DNA of 5,190 bases, from assembly GCA_023410295.1 (NCBI GenBank), contig JAEYPY010000280.1, positions 1-5,190 on the forward strand, in the 5' to 3' direction. Both the position numbers and the translations under genes were made by a program. Positions 1 to 4,975 of the stretch are shown here, piece by piece. This DNA is from Pseudomonadota bacterium (lineage in GTDB: Bacteria > Pseudomonadota > Alphaproteobacteria > Caulobacterales > Aquidulcibacteraceae). Below the pieces are notes generated by a model that saw only the letters and a list, made by a program, of their open reading frames with translations, had not been told where the DNA came from and ran no database searches. The stretch's first letter is position 1. The number at the start of each line of letters is the position of its first letter.

Positions 1-924
1 GGCGACACGCTCTGCGACCCGCAGAAGCCGGTGATCCTCGAGCGCATGGAATTCCCGGAGCCGGTCATCGAAGTCGCGGTTGAGCCGAAGTCGAAGGCCG
101 ACCAGGAAAAGCTGGGCGTCGCGCTCTCGAAGCTGGCGAACGAAGATCCGTCCTTCCGCGTGTCGACCGATCAGGAAAGCGGCCAGACCATCCTCAAGGG
201 GATGGGCGAACTGCACCTCGACATCAAAATCGACATCCTGCGCCGCACCTACAAAGTCGAAGCCAATGTCGGCGCGCCGCAAGTCGCGTACCGCGAAAAA
301 CTCGGCCGTGCGGCGACGATCGATTACACGCACAAGAAGCAGACCGGCGGTTCGGGCCAGTTCGCGCGCGTGAAGATCGAGTTCGAGCCGGGCGAACCGG
401 GTTCGGGCTTTGTGTTCGAGAACAAGATCGTCGGCGGCGCGGTGCCGAAGGAATACATCCCAGGCGTCGAAAAAGGTCTCAACATGGCCAAGGAAAACGG
501 CTTGCTCGCCGGCTTCCCTGTCATCGACGTGGCCGCACGCCTGGTTGATGGCGCCTACCACGACGTCGACTCCAACGTGCTGACGTTCCAGATCGCGGCG
601 CAAGCTGCGTTCCGCGAACTGAAGGAGAAGGGCGACGCGCGCCTGCTCGAGCCGATCATGAAGGTCGAAGTGACGAGCCCGGAAGAGTATGTCGGCTCGG
701 TGATCGGCGACTTGAACTCGCGTCGCGGCATGATCCAAGGCCAGGACATGCGCGGCAACGCCACCATCATCAACGCGATGGTGCCGCTCGCGAACATGTT
801 CGGCTACGTGAACCAGCTGCGCTCGTTCAGCCAGGGCCGCGCTTCCTACGTGATGGAATTCAGCCATTACGAAGAAGTGCCGCGCGCGGTGGCGACCGAA
901 GTGCTGACCAAACTGCGGGCTTAA
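1..924 (+). CDS. fusA: Translation elongation factor EF-G, C-terminal 307 residues (5' end cut by the window)
   Basis: EF-G is the cytosolic GTPase that moves tRNA and mRNA through the ribosome after each peptide bond and, with RRF, splits ribosomes. The frame is open from base 1, so the gene starts outside the window; the GTG at 31 is an internal valine codon, not a start. About 690 residues are usual, so the GTP-binding domain and most of domain II are missing. What remains reads as the end of domain II, domain III (about residues 10-90; GMGELHLDI at 67-75), domain IV (about 91-205; GGAVPKEYIP at 145-154 and the YHDVDS loop at 186-191, whose His187 matches the decoding-centre histidine near E. 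coli 583) and domain V (about 206-300; LLEPIMKVEV, GDLNSRRGMIQGQ, QLRSFSQGRA). No frameshift or missing key residue is seen. It ends in TAA, 24 bases before a strong terminator. No tuf follows, unlike many str operons. Identification is secure; whether it is the only fusA copy cannot be told. Confidence 0.97.
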   Translation, partial: GDTLCDPQKPVILERMEFPEPVIEVAVEPKSKADQEKLGVALSKLANEDPSFRVSTDQESGQTILKGMGELHLDIKIDILRRTYKVEANVGAPQVAYREKLGRAATIDYTHKKQTGGSGQFARVKIEFEPGEPGSGFVFENKIVGGAVPKEYIPGVEKGLNMAKENGLLAGFPVIDVAARLVDGAYHDVDSNVLTFQIAAQAAFRELKEKGDARLLEPIMKVEVTSPEEYVGSVIGDLNSRRGMIQGQDMRGNATIINAMVPLANMFGYVNQLRSFSQGRASYVMEFSHYEEVPRAVATEVLTKLRA

Positions 925-948
925 GCGCTCTGTGCACGGATCGAAGTC

Positions 949-977
949 AAAGGCCGCTCTTCGGAGCGGCCTTTTTT
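949..977 (+). terminator. Intrinsic terminator after fusA
   Basis: An 11-bp perfect stem (949-959 with 964-974) closed by a TTCG tetraloop (960-963) runs into six T residues (972-977). The UUCG loop is unusually stable and typical of strong Rho-independent terminators. The opposite strand has only a short T run, so the site should act mainly on plus-strand transcripts. It ends the fusA transcript and separates it from the peptidase gene. Confidence 0.93.
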
Positions 978-1108
978 CGTTCGTATGCAACCGTAGTAAT
1001 AATTACAACACGTCGTGCCGCGGAGCCGCGCGCTTACTGCAGGTTGATCTCGACCGTCGCCTGCCCCGATGATAACCGAGACGTTATGGTGGTTGCTTGG
1101 GGGAGGCC
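978..1108 (+). promoter_or_regulatory. Intergenic region expected to hold the S9 peptidase promoter
   Basis: Because a strong terminator lies just upstream, the peptidase needs its own promoter here. An AT-rich patch lies at 994-1009. A weak sigma-70-like pair is TTGATC at 1044-1049 with GATGAT at 1068-1073 (spacing 18), or GATAAC at 1071-1076. Neither is close to consensus, so the exact promoter is unassigned. No operator-like palindrome stands out. Confidence 0.3.
1102..1106 (+). promoter_or_regulatory. Shine-Dalgarno sequence of the S9 peptidase, very close to its ATG
   Basis: GGAGG at 1102-1106 lies only two bases before the ATG at 1109. The G run from 1099 lets GGGGG (1099-1103) pair in a shifted register with wobble, giving five bases of spacing. 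The next in-frame ATG (1124) is 17 bases away, too far for this site. The in-frame TTG at 1097 overlaps the region and has only a weak GGTGG before it. The site therefore favours 1109 as the start, with an atypically short gap. Confidence 0.55.
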
Positions 1109-3043
1109 ATGTACCTGCGCTCTATGATCGCCGCATGTGCGGTGTTGTTCGGCTCGCACGCCGTGGCGGCGGAGCTTGAAGCTTATAGCCGCCTGCCGGC
1201 TGTCGCCGATTACGATATTTCCGATGATGGCCAGAACGTCGCCTTTGTCGCCACGCGCGACGGGCAGCAGACTGTTGTCGTGCAAAGTCTCAGCACTGGC
1301 GAAGTGCTGCAGATGGCCAACCTCGAGGCCCATCAGAAAATTCGCAGTGTCGGCTGGGCTGGCCCGGATCACGTTCTGATCACCGCATCGTCCACGGGCA
1401 GCGTTGAATACCTGTCCATGCGCGGCGAGCTCTTCCAGGGCGTTTCGCTAAACGTTCGCACCGGGCAGGCGGCGCAGCTGATCAGCCGCGTCCGTCGCGG
1501 CGACAATTATCTGAACGTGCTCGCGAGCAACCCAATCGCCGGTACCTGGGAAGGGCAGCCGGTCGCCTTTGTCGAAGCCATGTTCGGCCGCCCATTGTCC
1601 ACCGAGTGGCGGGTCGACCTGCTGCGCATCAACCTCAACACCGGCGCGGCCTCATTGCACCAACGCGGCGGCATGGAGACGGACAGCTTCTTCGTCACGC
1701 GCACGGGCGAGGTGTTGGCGGAGTCGCGCTATTATCGCGAGATGGGCCGCTGGGTGCTGTCGATCCGTAACGGCAGCGGCTGGCGCAATGCTGTGCAAGT
1801 GGACAATGCGCAGATCGACCGGCCGTCGATCGTCGGACTGACGGCGGACGGCTCCGGCCTCATCATCTATCGTCGAGACGAGGCTGCGCGGGAGTGGCGC
1901 TACGTGCCGGTCGACCTGCAAACCGGGCAAGAAGGTGCGCCTCTCGATGTGCCGGCAGAGAGCGGGCTGCTGCTCAATGCGCAGCGCCGGGCGATGGGCT
2001 ACGGCGCCACCGCGCATTTCACGAACTACTCGTTCTTCGATGCGGCGCACGAACAGGTCTGGACGCAGCTCTCTGCCGCGCTCCCTGGCCGCCAAGTCTC
2101 GCTTTACGATTGGACGCCGGATTTCAGCCGCCTCATTGCGTACGCGGAAGGCACAGGCACGCCGGGAACGTTCTACATGTTCGAGCCAGCGGCCCGGCGC
2201 CTCGTCGTGATCGGCCGCGCGTATCCGGGCATCACCGACCGCGACATCGCGGAGGTGAGGTCGATCAATTATGCGGCCGCCGACGGGTTGCAGATTCAGG
2301 CTTATCTCACGCTGCCGAACGGGCGTGCCGCAGCCAATCTGCCGCTGGTGGTGATGCCGCACGGGGGACCGCAAGCGCGCGACTATGCGGGCTTCGACTG
2401 GATGGCGCAGGCGCTCGCATCACGTGGCTACGCGGTGCTGCAGCCGAACTTCCGCGGCTCGGAAGGATTCGGCGATGCATTTGTCGAAGCGGCGTATGGC
2501 GAGTGGGGCCGAAAGATGCAGACGGATGTTTCCGACGGCATCACCTATCTGGCCGAACGCGGCATGGTCGATCCCTCGCGCGTGTGCATCATGGGCGCGA
2601 GCTATGGCGGCTACGCGGCGCTCGCGGGCGTCACGCTGCAAAGCGATATCTATCGCTGCGCGGTCTCGATCGCCGGCGTCTCCGACGTGCAGGAGATGAT
2701 CCACAACATGGTGATCGGCGGCAGCCAGCATGATCCCACCTATCGCTATTGGACGCGTTATCTCGGCGTCGAGGATTATCGCGATCCGCGGCTGGAGCAG
2801 ATCTCGCCACGCCGCGCCGCAGGCAATGGCAACGCACCGGTGCTGCTGATCCATGGCCGCGATGACACCGTCGTCGCGTACGCGCAGAGCACCGCGATGC
2901 GCGAGGCGCTGCAGGCGGCGGGACGTCCGGTCGAGTTCGTCGATCTGCGCTCGGAAGATCACTGGCTCTCGCGCGAGCCGACGCGCATTCAGACCATCTC
3001 GGCGGCTGTCGCCTTCATCGAGCGGCACAATCCGCCAAACTGA
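1109..3043 (+). CDS. Secreted S9-family serine peptidase (dipeptidyl/acylaminoacyl-peptidase type)
   Basis: This 644-residue protein belongs to the prolyl oligopeptidase clan (COG1506-like), which cleaves short peptides that enter a cavity capped by a beta-propeller. Residues 1-21 form a Sec signal peptide (Arg4, hydrophobic core, AVAA before Glu22), so it probably works in the periplasm. Residues about 25-380 have propeller-type repeats such as YDISDDGQNVAFVAT. The hydrolase domain runs from about 385 to 640: HGGP at 418-421 (oxyanion region), FRGSEGFG, the nucleophile elbow GASYGGY with Ser498, HGRDDTVV with Asp586 as the acid (fourth residue after His582), and EDHWLSR with His618. The triad is intact and the length is normal. 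The start at 1109 is chosen for GGAGG and because it keeps the charged signal-peptide n-region; TTG at 1097 and ATG at 1124 are alternatives. It stands alone between two terminators. Substrate preference (dipeptidyl, acylaminoacyl or oligopeptidase) cannot be read from the sequence. Confidence 0.93.
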   Translation: MYLRSMIAACAVLFGSHAVAAELEAYSRLPAVADYDISDDGQNVAFVATRDGQQTVVVQSLSTGEVLQMANLEAHQKIRSVGWAGPDHVLITASSTGSVEYLSMRGELFQGVSLNVRTGQAAQLISRVRRGDNYLNVLASNPIAGTWEGQPVAFVEAMFGRPLSTEWRVDLLRINLNTGAASLHQRGGMETDSFFVTRTGEVLAESRYYREMGRWVLSIRNGSGWRNAVQVDNAQIDRPSIVGLTADGSGLIIYRRDEAAREWRYVPVDLQTGQEGAPLDVPAESGLLLNAQRRAMGYGATAHFTNYSFFDAAHEQVWTQLSAALPGRQVSLYDWTPDFSRLIAYAEGTGTPGTFYMFEPAARRLVVIGRAYPGITDRDIAEVRSINYAAADGLQIQAYLTLPNGRAAANLPLVVMPHGGPQARDYAGFDWMAQALASRGYAVLQPNFRGSEGFGDAFVEAAYGEWGRKMQTDVSDGITYLAERGMVDPSRVCIMGASYGGYAALAGVTLQSDIYRCAVSIAGVSDVQEMIHNMVIGGSQHDPTYRYWTRYLGVEDYRDPRLEQISPRRAAGNGNAPVLLIHGRDDTVVAYAQSTAMREALQAAGRPVEFVDLRSEDHWLSREPTRIQTISAAVAFIERHNPPN

Positions 3044-3061
3044 GGCGCGTACACGCGCAAC

Positions 3062-3091
3062 AAAAAAGCCCCGGCCGATGGCCGGGGCTTT
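3062..3091. terminator. Bidirectional terminator between the converging peptidase and barrel genes
   Basis: A 12-bp perfect stem (3065-3076 with 3080-3091, core AAAGCCCCGGCC) has a three-base loop. Six A residues at 3062-3067 become a U6 tract on the minus strand, giving a strong terminator 22 bases after the first barrel gene. On the plus strand the tail is TTTcgTTT, weaker but serviceable for the peptidase, which stops at 3043. The stem is nearly the same as that of the terminator at 4090-4120. Confidence 0.9.
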
Positions 3092-3113
3092 CGTTTGTGG
3101 TGATTGCTTTGGC

Positions 3114-3872
3114 TTACGGGATAAACACGCCGCCGCCGCCGAAGCCGCCGAACACGGCTTCCGCGCCGCCGAAGCCCGGACCCGAACGGGTGCGTTCTTG
3201 GATCGAGCCGGTGCCGAGGTCGAAATTGACGCCGATGGTCCAAGTGTCCGCTTCGCCGACATCATAGTCGGTGTTGCGATAGCCGGCGACGAAGCTGATC
3301 GGCGAAGCCGACATGCGCCATTCGCCGCCGATGCCGAGGCTGGTGGCGTCGGACTCGCCGCTGCCGAAGTCGATCTCGTTTTGCGCAACGAGGCCAGTCA
3401 GCGCCAGGTTCGGCGTGAAGAAATAGGCGGCGTCGATTTGCGCGCCGAACGATTGAAGATCTGCGTCGTCGAAATCAACCACGCCGATGGCGCCGTTCAG
3501 GTTCAAATTGCCGAGGAAGAGCTGGCCTTCGATGCCGACGCCGAGGCCGGAATACAGCATGTCGGTGAGACCGACGAAACCGCCGAACGAGTAGCTCTCG
3601 TTGCGCACGCCGTAGTGCACGGCGCCATAGCTGGTGCCGAAGCAGCAGCCGCCGGCATCGGTGCGGTTCCACTCACCGTCGAATTGCAGCACGGCGCCGC
3701 TGGCCAAGTCGTGGCTGAACGCGCCGTTGAAGCCGTAACTGTCGGCGTCGTCGCCACCGTCGAATTCGGTGTTGGAATATTGCAGGCCGATCACCGCATT
3801 GGTGTCAGCGGAGGCAATGCCTGGCGCGAGAATGGCGGCGGCGGCAGCAGCGCCGGCGAGAAGCTTCTTCAT
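3114..3872 (-). CDS. Outer-membrane beta-barrel protein, paralog 1
   Basis: A 252-residue exported protein of no family I can name. Residues 1-22 are a clear Sec signal peptide (Lys2-Lys3, alanine-rich core, ASA before Asp23). The rest alternates short amphipathic strands with acidic loops and turns, the pattern of a porin-like barrel; I count six hairpins, suggesting 12 strands. TIGVNFDL at 212-219 fits the BAM beta-signal. A glycine-rich tail of 33 residues follows, beginning GTGSIQERTRSG and ending without the usual terminal aromatic residue. The mature part has no lysine. Loop 1 carries DGGDDADSY (38-46); loop 2 carries an adjacent cysteine pair (76-77). The protein aligns along most of its length with its upstream neighbour, e.g. 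EGQLFLGNLNLNGAI against EGQLYLSRTTIDGAV, and RNES in both. A frame extension to GTG at 3902 adds ten residues before the signal peptide and lacks a matching Shine-Dalgarno sequence, so 3872 is preferred. A pore or structural role is likely; the substrate is unknown. Confidence 0.88.
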   Translation of the reverse strand: MKKLLAGAAAAAAILAPGIASADTNAVIGLQYSNTEFDGGDDADSYGFNGAFSHDLASGAVLQFDGEWNRTDAGGCCFGTSYGAVHYGVRNESYSFGGFVGLTDMLYSGLGVGIEGQLFLGNLNLNGAIGVVDFDDADLQSFGAQIDAAYFFTPNLALTGLVAQNEIDFGSGESDATSLGIGGEWRMSASPISFVAGYRNTDYDVGEADTWTIGVNFDLGTGSIQERTRSGPGFGGAEAVFGGFGGGGVFIP

Positions 3873-3882
3873 GTCTCTCAAG

Positions 3883-3895
3883 TCCCCTAAAGGAG
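3883..3895 (-). promoter_or_regulatory. Shine-Dalgarno sequence of barrel paralog 1, with a possible masking hairpin
   Basis: On the minus strand AGGGGA (3888 down to 3883) sits ten bases before the ATG, a good ribosome binding site that decides the start. Just upstream CTCC (3895-3892) can pair with GGGG (3887-3884) across a TTTA loop. The four-pair stem includes one G-U and is weak by itself. The same arrangement recurs in paralog 2. Confidence 0.65.
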
Positions 3896-3974
3896 TCGCC
3901 ACACAAAATTCGGCGACCGGCCGTGGATCGGCTTACGGGCGAGCAAAAGCGCTCCAAGGCCTTAACGACTCCTT
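3890..3974 (-). repeat. Long-range 9-bp inverted repeat in the leader of paralog 1
   Basis: AAGGAGTCG at 3890-3898 is the exact reverse complement of CGACTCCTT at 3966-3974, 67 bases away. In a minus-strand transcript the distal arm would reach the CTCC that can also mask the Shine-Dalgarno sequence, so two exclusive pairings are possible. The match is exact; a function is inferred and depends on the transcript starting upstream of 3974. Confidence 0.35.
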
Positions 3975-3976
3975 AC
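3962..3976. promoter_or_regulatory. Possible CtrA-type box, TTAA-N7-TTAC
   Basis: Seven of eight positions match TTAA-N7-TTAA, the box bound by the cell-cycle regulator CtrA in Caulobacterales and other alphaproteobacteria. It is 90 bases upstream of the paralog 1 start. The consensus is short and AT-rich, so chance matches in an intergenic region are possible. Confidence 0.22.
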
Positions 3977-4000
3977 CTGCGAGGTGGAGTGATACCGGCG

Positions 4001-4012
4001 CACACCGGTGTG
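4001..4012. repeat. Perfect 12-bp palindrome CACACCGGTGTG
   Basis: The sequence equals its own reverse complement and lies 128 bases upstream of the paralog 1 start. Perfect palindromes of this size are common operators for dimeric regulators. It does not resemble a terminator, since it has no loop or T tract. No regulator can be named. Confidence 0.35.
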
Positions 4013-4033
4013 TGGCGCTGTGATCACGACATC

Positions 4034-4048
4034 TGAACGAGGGGTTAA
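4034..4048. promoter_or_regulatory. Possible CtrA-type box, TGAA-N7-TTAA
   Basis: Seven of eight positions match the CtrA box, and it is the second such site in this intergenic region, 72 bases from the first. Support is by pattern only. Confidence 0.2.
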
Positions 4049-4089
4049 GCGCCGAGCGTGAAGCGTCGCTTTGTTTACGCATTGCTAAC

Positions 4090-4120
4090 AAAAAGCCCCG
4101 GCGGTGAGGCCGGGGCTTTT
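4090..4120 (-). terminator. Intrinsic terminator of barrel paralog 2
   Basis: A 12-bp perfect stem (4091-4102 with 4109-4120, core AAAAGCCCCGGC) has a six-base loop. Five A residues at 4090-4094 give U5 on the minus strand, 25 bases after the paralog 2 stop. It separates paralog 2 from paralog 1, so the two genes are probably not one operon. The stem closely repeats the terminator after paralog 1. Confidence 0.9.
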
Positions 4121-4145
4121 CGCGTCTGTTGAGACGATGCGCTGC

Positions 4146-4919
4146 TTAGAGCAGGCCGGCGTAACGGCCGAAGCCGCCGCCGCGCGACAGGCTCGCGCCC
4201 GAGCGGTTGCGCTCGAACAGGCTGCCGCTGCCGAAATTGTAGCGGACGCCAAGCGTGAAGGCGTCGGCTTCGACGTCGAAGTCATCGACTTCACCGTGCG
4301 AGTAGCCCGCGAACAGGCTGATCGGCATGGCGCTGAATTGATACTCGCCGCTGACGCCGAGATTGACGGCGTCCACGTCGGTGCCGGCCACATCGGCATT
4401 GCCGAAGCCGACGCCGCCGCCGAGCGAGAAGTTGTCGGTGATGAAGTGGGTGAGGCCGAGGTCGAGCGCGGTCAACTCACCGCCGTCATCGTCGGCTTCC
4501 GAGTAGGACACGGCGCCGTCGATCGTGGTGCGCGACAGGTAGAGCTGGCCTTCTGCGCCGAGCGTCCAATAGTCGAGCTCATCCGTGCCATCGTCGCTGT
4601 TGCCGTAATTGGCGAAGCCGCCGATGAGGAAGCTCTCGTTGCGCGTGAAGACGTGGCCGCCGATCGTGTAGCTGTCGATATCGTCGCCGCCATCGACTTC
4701 GCTGTTGCCGAAAACGCCATCGAGTTGGAAGCCGAGACCGCCATTGCCGCCGAATGCAGCGGCGCCGCCGGCTTGCCAGCCTTCAACGTCAGCCGAAGAG
4801 CCAAACGCTTCCACTTCGCCAGTGGAATAGCCGAGATCGACGTAGCCTTGTTGGGCCGAGGCAACGCCCGGCGCAGCAATCGCCAGCGCCGCAGCAGCGC
4901 CGAGCAGATATTTCTTCAT
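4146..4919 (-). CDS. Outer-membrane beta-barrel protein, paralog 2
   Basis: A 257-residue exported protein paralogous to the next gene downstream. Residues 1-22 form a Sec signal peptide (Lys2-Lys3, ASA before Gln23). The mature part shows six repeats of strand, acidic loop, strand, with aromatic or Gly-Asn/Tyr-Ser starts near residues 31, 71, 105, 139, 173 and 206, a period close to 34 residues; this suggests a 12-strand barrel. Loop 2 holds DGGDDIDSY (76-84), loop 3 NSDDGTDELDY, loop 4 SEADDDGGE. TLGVRYNF at 222-229 fits the BAM beta-signal. A 28-residue tail, GSGSLFERNRSG followed by a Gly/Arg/Ser stretch, comes after it and carries four of the protein's seven arginines. The mature part has no lysine and no cysteine. 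ATG at 4919 is preceded by AGGGGA with eight bases of spacing; an upstream in-frame start at 4961 would push the signal peptide inward and is rejected. The function is unknown; a porin or structural outer-membrane role is inferred. Confidence 0.88.
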   Translation of the reverse strand: MKKYLLGAAAALAIAAPGVASAQQGYVDLGYSTGEVEAFGSSADVEGWQAGGAAAFGGNGGLGFQLDGVFGNSEVDGGDDIDSYTIGGHVFTRNESFLIGGFANYGNSDDGTDELDYWTLGAEGQLYLSRTTIDGAVSYSEADDDGGELTALDLGLTHFITDNFSLGGGVGFGNADVAGTDVDAVNLGVSGEYQFSAMPISLFAGYSHGEVDDFDVEADAFTLGVRYNFGSGSLFERNRSGASLSRGGGFGRYAGLL

Positions 4920-4927
4920 GTGATAGG

Positions 4928-4940
4928 TCCCCTTTAGAGG
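4928..4940 (-). promoter_or_regulatory. Shine-Dalgarno sequence of barrel paralog 2, with a possible masking hairpin
   Basis: AGGGGA (4933 down to 4928, minus strand) lies eight bases before the ATG. CCTC (4940-4937) can pair with GGGG (4932-4929) across a TAAA loop. Paralog 1 has the same layout with the G-U pair at a different position, so the pairing is kept although the bases changed. Confidence 0.65.
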
Positions 4941-4963
4941 TTCGCCGTTCTTTGACGGCATTC

Positions 4964-4975
4964 GCCGATATCGGC
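4964..4975. repeat. Perfect 12-bp palindrome GCCGATATCGGC
   Basis: It equals its own reverse complement and is 44 bases upstream of the paralog 2 start. Its first seven bases overlap a TTCGCCG direct repeat (4941-4947 and 4961-4967, exactly 20 bases apart). It could be an operator or sit in the 5' UTR. The minus-strand AGCCGAT found here recurs at a similar distance (about 57 against 61 bases) before paralog 1. Confidence 0.3.

Larger units (their letters stand above)
3873..4089 (-). promoter_or_regulatory. Upstream region of barrel paralog 1
   Basis: This 217-base stretch lies between the paralog 1 start and the paralog 2 terminator and should hold the paralog 1 promoter. It contains two near matches to the CtrA box (3962-3976 and 4034-4048), a 12-bp palindrome (4001-4012) and an 8-bp palindrome GTGATCAC (4020-4027). 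No convincing -35/-10 pair could be assigned. No coding potential is seen. Confidence 0.45.

Noticed and set aside
31..924. GTG at 31 as a start codon for a short EF-G-like gene
   Set aside because: The EF-G reading frame continues upstream to base 1 with family-typical residues (GDTLCDP), so the GTG is internal.
1127..1138. Lipobox-like IAAC in the peptidase signal peptide (Cys10)
   Set aside because: It matches the lipobox pattern, but only nine residues precede the cysteine, too few for the n- and h-regions of a lipoprotein signal. Cleavage at AVAA is far more plausible.
1652..2374. Minus-strand open frame (240 codons) within the peptidase
   Set aside because: Rich in Arg and His with no recognisable motif, and antisense to a gene with an intact catalytic domain.
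2420..3388. Minus-strand open frame (322 codons) across the peptidase and the end of paralog 1
   Set aside because: It crosses two real genes and the bidirectional terminator, and its composition (Arg/Ala/Ser rich, no motif) is that of a high-GC shadow frame.
2853..3890. Long plus-strand open frame (345 codons) overlapping the peptidase end and antisense to barrel paralog 1
   Set aside because: It begins inside the peptidase, crosses its stop and the terminator, and reads as an Ala/Glu/Val-rich shadow of the barrel codons. The minus strand has a signal peptide, Shine-Dalgarno sequence and terminator, so it is the coding strand.
4047..4071. Imperfect inverted repeat AAGCG...CGCTT between the barrel genes
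   Set aside because: Only five pairs before a mismatch and no T tract, so it is neither a convincing terminator nor an operator.
4104..4937. Plus-strand open frame (277 codons) covering barrel paralog 2 in antisense
   Set aside because: It starts inside the paralog 2 terminator, has no ribosome site, and its Ala-rich sequence mirrors the GAC/GTC-type codons of the real gene.
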